A DNA stretch of 7,846 bases. It comes from Puniceicoccales bacterium. Lineage in GTDB: Bacteria; Verrucomicrobiota; Verrucomicrobiae; Opitutales; LL51. Where the stretch lies: contig JAITBR010000010.1 in NCBI GenBank assembly GCA_031283485.1, positions 1 through 7,846 of the forward strand, in the 5' to 3' direction. The position numbers were made by a program, and so were the translations under genes. Shown piece by piece: positions 4,431-7,846 of this stretch. The notes beneath the pieces are model-generated. The model was not told where the DNA came from, made no database searches, and was given only the letters and a program-made list of their open reading frames with translations. Position 1 is the first letter of the stretch; every line of letters begins with the position of its first letter.

Positions 4431-7136
4431 ATGAATGAACTGACGAAAGCTTTTTCTCCAAAGAATATCGAGGATAAGTGGTATAGTAAGTGGCTATCGA
4501 ACAATTGCTTCGATAGGATAGTAGATCCATCCAAGCAACCATTCTGCATTGTGATTCCACCGCCGAATGTTACCGGGGTCTTGCACATGGGACATCTGCT
4601 CAACAATACCCTACAGGACCTACTCATCAGATATGCCCGCCACAGTGGCAAATCTACGCTCTGGATTCCCGGGACTGATCACGCCGGTATTTCGATGCAA
4701 GTGCGAGTCGAAAAAGAATTGGCCAAGGAAGGCGTGAATAAAAGTGTCATTGGTCGAGAAAAATTTCTTGAACACGCCTGTCGATGGCGCGATAAGCACG
4801 GAGGGATCATTTTAAATCAACTGCGCAAACTCGGAGTTTCCTGCGATTGGAAAAATACGAAGCACACTCTCGACGCCGATTATAGCAGAGGTGTGCTGAC
4901 AGCATTTGTCGAATTATACAATCGTGGATATGTTTACCGTGGCAAACGCATGGTCAATTGGTGTCCCGTTTCACTGACGGCTCTCAGTGATGAGGAAGTC
5001 AAAATGGTGCAGCAAGTTAGCAAATTATACTACATAAAGTATGATCTGGTGGAGCGTTCGGGAGAGTATATCGCCGTGGCAACAACGCGCCCGGAGACAA
5101 TTTCCGGAGACGTTGCCATTGCCGTCAACCCGAGCGATGATCGCTACAAAAATTTAGTAAATTTACATTGCATGCGACCTCTGTCTGACTTGGCAATTCC
5201 AATAATAGCCGATAATGCCGTAGCAAAGGATTTTGGTACAGGTGCTCTGAAAATTACACCGGCACATGATAAAATAGATTTTGAAATCGGACGGAGACAC
5301 GGTCTCGAAGTTGTGGATATTTTTAACCCGAATGGAACTTTGAATAAGCGCGGCGGAAAATGGTGCGGCATGGATCGTTTCGCTGCCCGGACTGCGATCG
5401 TAGATGAACTTAAAGAAACCGGCCTTTTACTGAAAGAAGAGGAATATGTAAACAGTATTGGCATTTCGGAGCGCGGACATGTTCCCGTCGAACCACGATT
5501 GTCAGAACAGTGGTTCCTGCGTTATCCAAAAGTAGAAGAAGCTAAAGCTGCCGTGAGTGAAGGGGTAATAAAATTTTTCCCGGAACATTGGGCAAAAATA
5601 TACCTCCATTGGCTGAGCAACATTCAAGATTGGTGCATAAGTCGGCAACTCTGGTGGGGCCATAGAATTCCGGTTTGGTATAAAAAGAACAGCGATAGAA
5701 GTAATAACCAAAACTGGCATGTATCCGCAGCTGGCCCTGCAGATAAAGAAAATTGGGAACAGGACGATGATGTTTTGGATACCTGGTTTTCATCGTGGAT
5801 ATGGCCATTCGGTGTTTTTGGCTGGCCAGATCGCAGCAAAATGACCGAAAACGGCTTTGACTATTTTTACCCAACCGATGACCTCGTGACAGGCCCCGAT
5901 ATCATATTTTTCTGGGTCGCACGGATGATCATCGCAGCTTTGGAGCTTATGGGAGAGTCCAAAACATCTCCCCTATCGTTGGATGAGATAGAGAACAGAA
6001 TTCCATTCAAAAACGTATACTTTACCGGGATTATTCGCGATTCATTGGGGCGCAAAATGTCCAAAAGTTTGGGAAATTCTCCGGAACCTCTCGATCTCAT
6101 AGAAAAGTACGGTGCCGATGGTTTGCGGCTGGGATTACTAATGAGTGCCCCCTATGGCCAAGATATCTCATTTGATGAGGAAAGAATCGCACAGGGGAGA
6201 AATCTTTGCAACAAACTGTGGAACGCTGCGCGTTTCCGTCTGATTCATAAAACAGACTACGCTAAAACAAATCTCAAAAACCTGGTAAATGGGATAGATT
6301 CTTTGGAAGGCGATGATCATGCAATTTTGCTACAACTCATCGAGTGCAAAAGAAGTTTAGATGTCCATATGATGAAATATGAGATAACTTCTGCCGTGCA
6401 GTGCGTGCACAAATTTTTTTGGAGCTGCTACTGCGACTGGTATGTTGAGATATCTAAACCCAGAGTTCAGAGTGGTAAGCGCAATGCTTTGCTAGTCCAT
6501 GACATCATAATGCGCCAAATTTTACTGATGTTAAACCCATTTATTCCGTTCATAACCGAGGAACTTTGGCATGCGTGTGAATACGGCAAAGGAGAGGCGT
6601 TTATCCAGTGCGAATACTGTGAAACGGCGGATGATTTGCTGGAAATTTTTGCCCCCCTGAGGTTGAGAAAGGAAAGTCTCACCGAAATGGAGCACAAGCG
6701 CAACTTCGTGAACTCTTGCCGCTTATTGCTATCCCAAAATGGACACATCCCAAGCAAATCAGTTAAAGTAATTCTTAACTTGCGCGACACCTGCAACAAA
6801 ATTTTATTTTCGGAATCCGTGCGAAATATGTTGAGTGTGAACTCCATAGAATTCACTACTCTGGAACTTTCCCTTTCGGCAACTGTTAGTGACATTGGCA
6901 CAATTTATATCGACACAACCGATGGTACATTCGCGGCAACTTCAGAGGCAAGAAAGGATAAAATTTTGAAAAAAATTGACGCGCTCGACAAGCTCATAGC
7001 AATTAACAAAAGTAAACTCAACAATGCGAATTTCATCGAAAAAGCTCCACCAAACATTACCGCTGGTGCTCGTAAGCTCTTGGAAGACAATATGAAAAAA
7101 AAGGAAGTTTTGGAAAAAATTTTGGCATCTTTGTGA
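4431..7136 (+). CDS. valS: Valine--tRNA ligase
   Basis: This cytoplasmic class I synthetase charges tRNA-Val and edits mischarged threonine. The 901 residues from the chosen start are a normal full length. Visible in order are PPPNVTGVLHMGH with the HIGH-type motif HMGH (52-55), WIPGTDHAGI (78-87), VNWCP (175-179), the editing domain with TTRPETISGD (218-227) and GTGALKITPAHD (269-280), RLSEQWF (356-362), DWCISRQLWWGHRIPVW (400-416), DDDVLDTWFSS (445-455), TGPDIIFFWVARM (487-499) and KMSKS (542-546). An anticodon-binding domain with NPFIPFITEELW (702-713) follows. A C-terminal tRNA-binding coiled coil (about 836-901) includes FIEKAPPNI. The ATG at 4431 (MNELTKAFSPKNIEDKWY) matches the usual family N-terminus. 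An in-frame TTG at 4386 would add 15 unconserved residues. No ribosome binding site is evident at either. It may be read through from the pilin genes. Confidence 0.97.
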   Translation: MNELTKAFSPKNIEDKWYSKWLSNNCFDRIVDPSKQPFCIVIPPPNVTGVLHMGHLLNNTLQDLLIRYARHSGKSTLWIPGTDHAGISMQVRVEKELAKEGVNKSVIGREKFLEHACRWRDKHGGIILNQLRKLGVSCDWKNTKHTLDADYSRGVLTAFVELYNRGYVYRGKRMVNWCPVSLTALSDEEVKMVQQVSKLYYIKYDLVERSGEYIAVATTRPETISGDVAIAVNPSDDRYKNLVNLHCMRPLSDLAIPIIADNAVAKDFGTGALKITPAHDKIDFEIGRRHGLEVVDIFNPNGTLNKRGGKWCGMDRFAARTAIVDELKETGLLLKEEEYVNSIGISERGHVPVEPRLSEQWFLRYPKVEEAKAAVSEGVIKFFPEHWAKIYLHWLSNIQDWCISRQLWWGHRIPVWYKKNSDRSNNQNWHVSAAGPADKENWEQDDDVLDTWFSSWIWPFGVFGWPDRSKMTENGFDYFYPTDDLVTGPDIIFFWVARMIIAALELMGESKTSPLSLDEIENRIPFKNVYFTGIIRDSLGRKMSKSLGNSPEPLDLIEKYGADGLRLGLLMSAPYGQDISFDEERIAQGRNLCNKLWNAARFRLIHKTDYAKTNLKNLVNGIDSLEGDDHAILLQLIECKRSLDVHMMKYEITSAVQCVHKFFWSCYCDWYVEISKPRVQSGKRNALLVHDIIMRQILLMLNPFIPFITEELWHACEYGKGEAFIQCEYCETADDLLEIFAPLRLRKESLTEMEHKRNFVNSCRLLLSQNGHIPSKSVKVILNLRDTCNKILFSESVRNMLSVNSIEFTTLELSLSATVSDIGTIYIDTTDGTFAATSEARKDKILKKIDALDKLIAINKSKLNNANFIEKAPPNITAGARKLLEDNMKKKEVLEKILASL

Positions 7137-7519
7137 AAATTTGGTGGTCCACGTTAAGCATTTTTAGGCAATTCTTCGCGAAAGAAGAAATATGCGAACC
7201 CACGTTTAAGCGAATTCTCGATCCATTTGCCACTTTTACCACCAAAATTGCATGTTCTGCACATCCGCATAAAATTGTGTGCCTCAAAAAAACAATTCTA
7301 AGGTCGATTGCGGAAATTTCCAATGGCAACGAATCGTGCCCAAAGGGTTTAAATGGGGACCACTCACATGCTTCCATCCTGTCGTTTGGCAGTGGTTTCC
7401 ATGAGTTTCCCGAAGCGATCCGAGTCAATGGCAACCTGCTCGCAGCCCCAATTGAGCAACAACGCTTTCAGGCCAGTGTCCGCGAAAAAAATTTACCACT
7501 GTGGCTGACACGTTTGTAA
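7133..7519 (+). CDS. Hypothetical protein translationally coupled to valS
   Basis: The 128-residue product is not recognised. It starts with GTG at 7133, which overlaps the valS TGA stop as GTGA. This is the same 4-nt overlap style as the pilin genes and is the main reason to accept it. The sequence is basic and soluble, with no signal peptide or strong membrane helix. Four cysteines are spread over the N-terminal two thirds (residues 21, 41, 50, 69), and there is a His-rich patch, GDHSHAS, near residue 75. The more conserved-looking C-terminal part has SGFHEFPEAIRVNG (about 87-100) and ends LPLWLTRL. Codon use looks ordinary for the neighbourhood. A competing minus-strand frame (7434-7057) runs into valS and is less likely. 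Confidence 0.55.
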   Translation: MKIWWSTLSIFRQFFAKEEICEPTFKRILDPFATFTTKIACSAHPHKIVCLKKTILRSIAEISNGNESCPKGLNGDHSHASILSFGSGFHEFPEAIRVNGNLLAAPIEQQRFQASVREKNLPLWLTRL

Positions 7520-7577
7520 TTCGCATCAATCCATGGCGGCAATTAATCGACGATGCACACACTCCAAAGCTATGAAA

Positions 7578-7846
7578 CTAGGAAAGTTTATCACACTCTA
7601 GGTCTGTTTCTTTAAGGCGTTCGATGGTAGCTCCCAGGGCGCGCAACTTTCCTTCAAAATTTTCATAGCCGCGGTCCAGGTGATAAATTCTGTGAACTAG
7701 CGTTTCGTCTTCTGCACATAATCCAGCCAGATACAGCGCTGCGCTTGCCCGCAAATCGGAAGCCATGAGTTGCGTCCCCATCAATTTTCGTGAACTGGAG
7801 CCGTGGATGATGGAGTGCGATTCTTCGAGTATGATATTTGCCCCCA
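7578..7846 (-). CDS. murA: UDP-N-acetylglucosamine 1-carboxyvinyltransferase, C-terminal part (runs off the right edge)
   Basis: MurA transfers enolpyruvate from PEP to UDP-GlcNAc, the first committed step of peptidoglycan synthesis in the cytoplasm. The frame is open to the window edge and covers the last 88 residues. These include GANIILEES at the edge, then [37 protein letters not shown] and [11 protein letters not shown], which are the family's terminal motifs. DLR and the DRGY arginine belong to the substrate-binding region. The tail after [11 protein letters not shown] is a little longer than usual and acidic. The catalytic Cys loop and the start lie outside the window. The gene converges on the valS-coupled gene with a 58-bp gap that shows no clear terminator. 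Confidence 0.95.
   Translation of the reverse strand, partial: GANIILEESHSIIHGSSSRKLMGTQLMASDLRASAALYLAGLCAEDETLVHRIYHLDRGYENFEGKLRALGATIERLKETDLECDKLS

Noticed and set aside
7057..7434. 125-codon minus-strand frame opposite the end of valS and the unknown gene
   Set aside because: It overlaps the valS coiled coil, has no clear ribosome binding site or recognisable domain, and competes with a plus-strand frame that has a GTGA coupling to valS.
7520..7577. Bidirectional terminator between the valS-coupled gene and murA
   Set aside because: Only a 5-bp GCATC/GATGC pairing with a long loop is visible, and there is no T-run on either strand.

Overview
This 7.8 kb window is densely coded, moderately AT-rich bacterial chromosome. 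The organism is diderm: one encoded protein looks like an outer-membrane beta-barrel with a signal peptide, and there is a cluster of type IV pilin-like (type II secretion pseudopilin) proteins. The GspG-like pseudopilin with its DPWG...GPNG signature, the DUF4013 membrane protein and the short site-2 protease would suit a Verrucomicrobiota/Planctomycetota-type bacterium, perhaps Opitutae/Puniceicoccales. That placement rests on protein style only. No phage, transposon, CRISPR, rRNA or tRNA signal was found.

Layout from left to right. Positions 1-70 hold the start of an unidentified minus-strand gene. A 232-bp intergenic stretch follows, with a degenerate 9-bp tandem repeat and a candidate promoter. 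Positions 303-1313 (+) encode an autotransporter-type beta-barrel with almost no passenger. Converging on it is a minus-strand pair transcribed from 2714 down to 1442: a DUF4013 multi-pass membrane protein, then an M50-family site-2 protease 7 nt behind it. A 118-bp divergent control region (2715-2832) separates this pair from a plus-strand series: three pilin-like proteins joined by 4-nt ATGA overlaps (2833-4375), then valS (4431-7136), then a 128-residue protein of unknown function joined to valS by a GTGA overlap (7133-7519). The C-terminal part of murA (7578-7846, minus) enters from the right and converges on the series.

The three pilin-like proteins probably form part of one envelope pseudopilus or secretion structure. 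Only the third has a textbook prepilin peptidase/N-methylation motif with Glu+5; the other two lack that glutamate. ValS (tRNA-Val charging) and MurA (first committed step of peptidoglycan synthesis) are housekeeping enzymes.

The most notable regulatory feature is the promoter ahead of the pseudopilins. A near-consensus TTGACA-N16-TACAAT lies only 7 nt from the ATG, predicting a leaderless mRNA. A perfect 9-bp inverted repeat overlaps both promoter elements. On the other side of the same control region, an 18-bp near-palindrome lies just ahead of the DUF4013 gene. I see no complete new defence or mobile system here. The undescribed parts are the unusual pseudopilin set with its control region, the passenger-less barrel, and the unknown gene coupled to valS.
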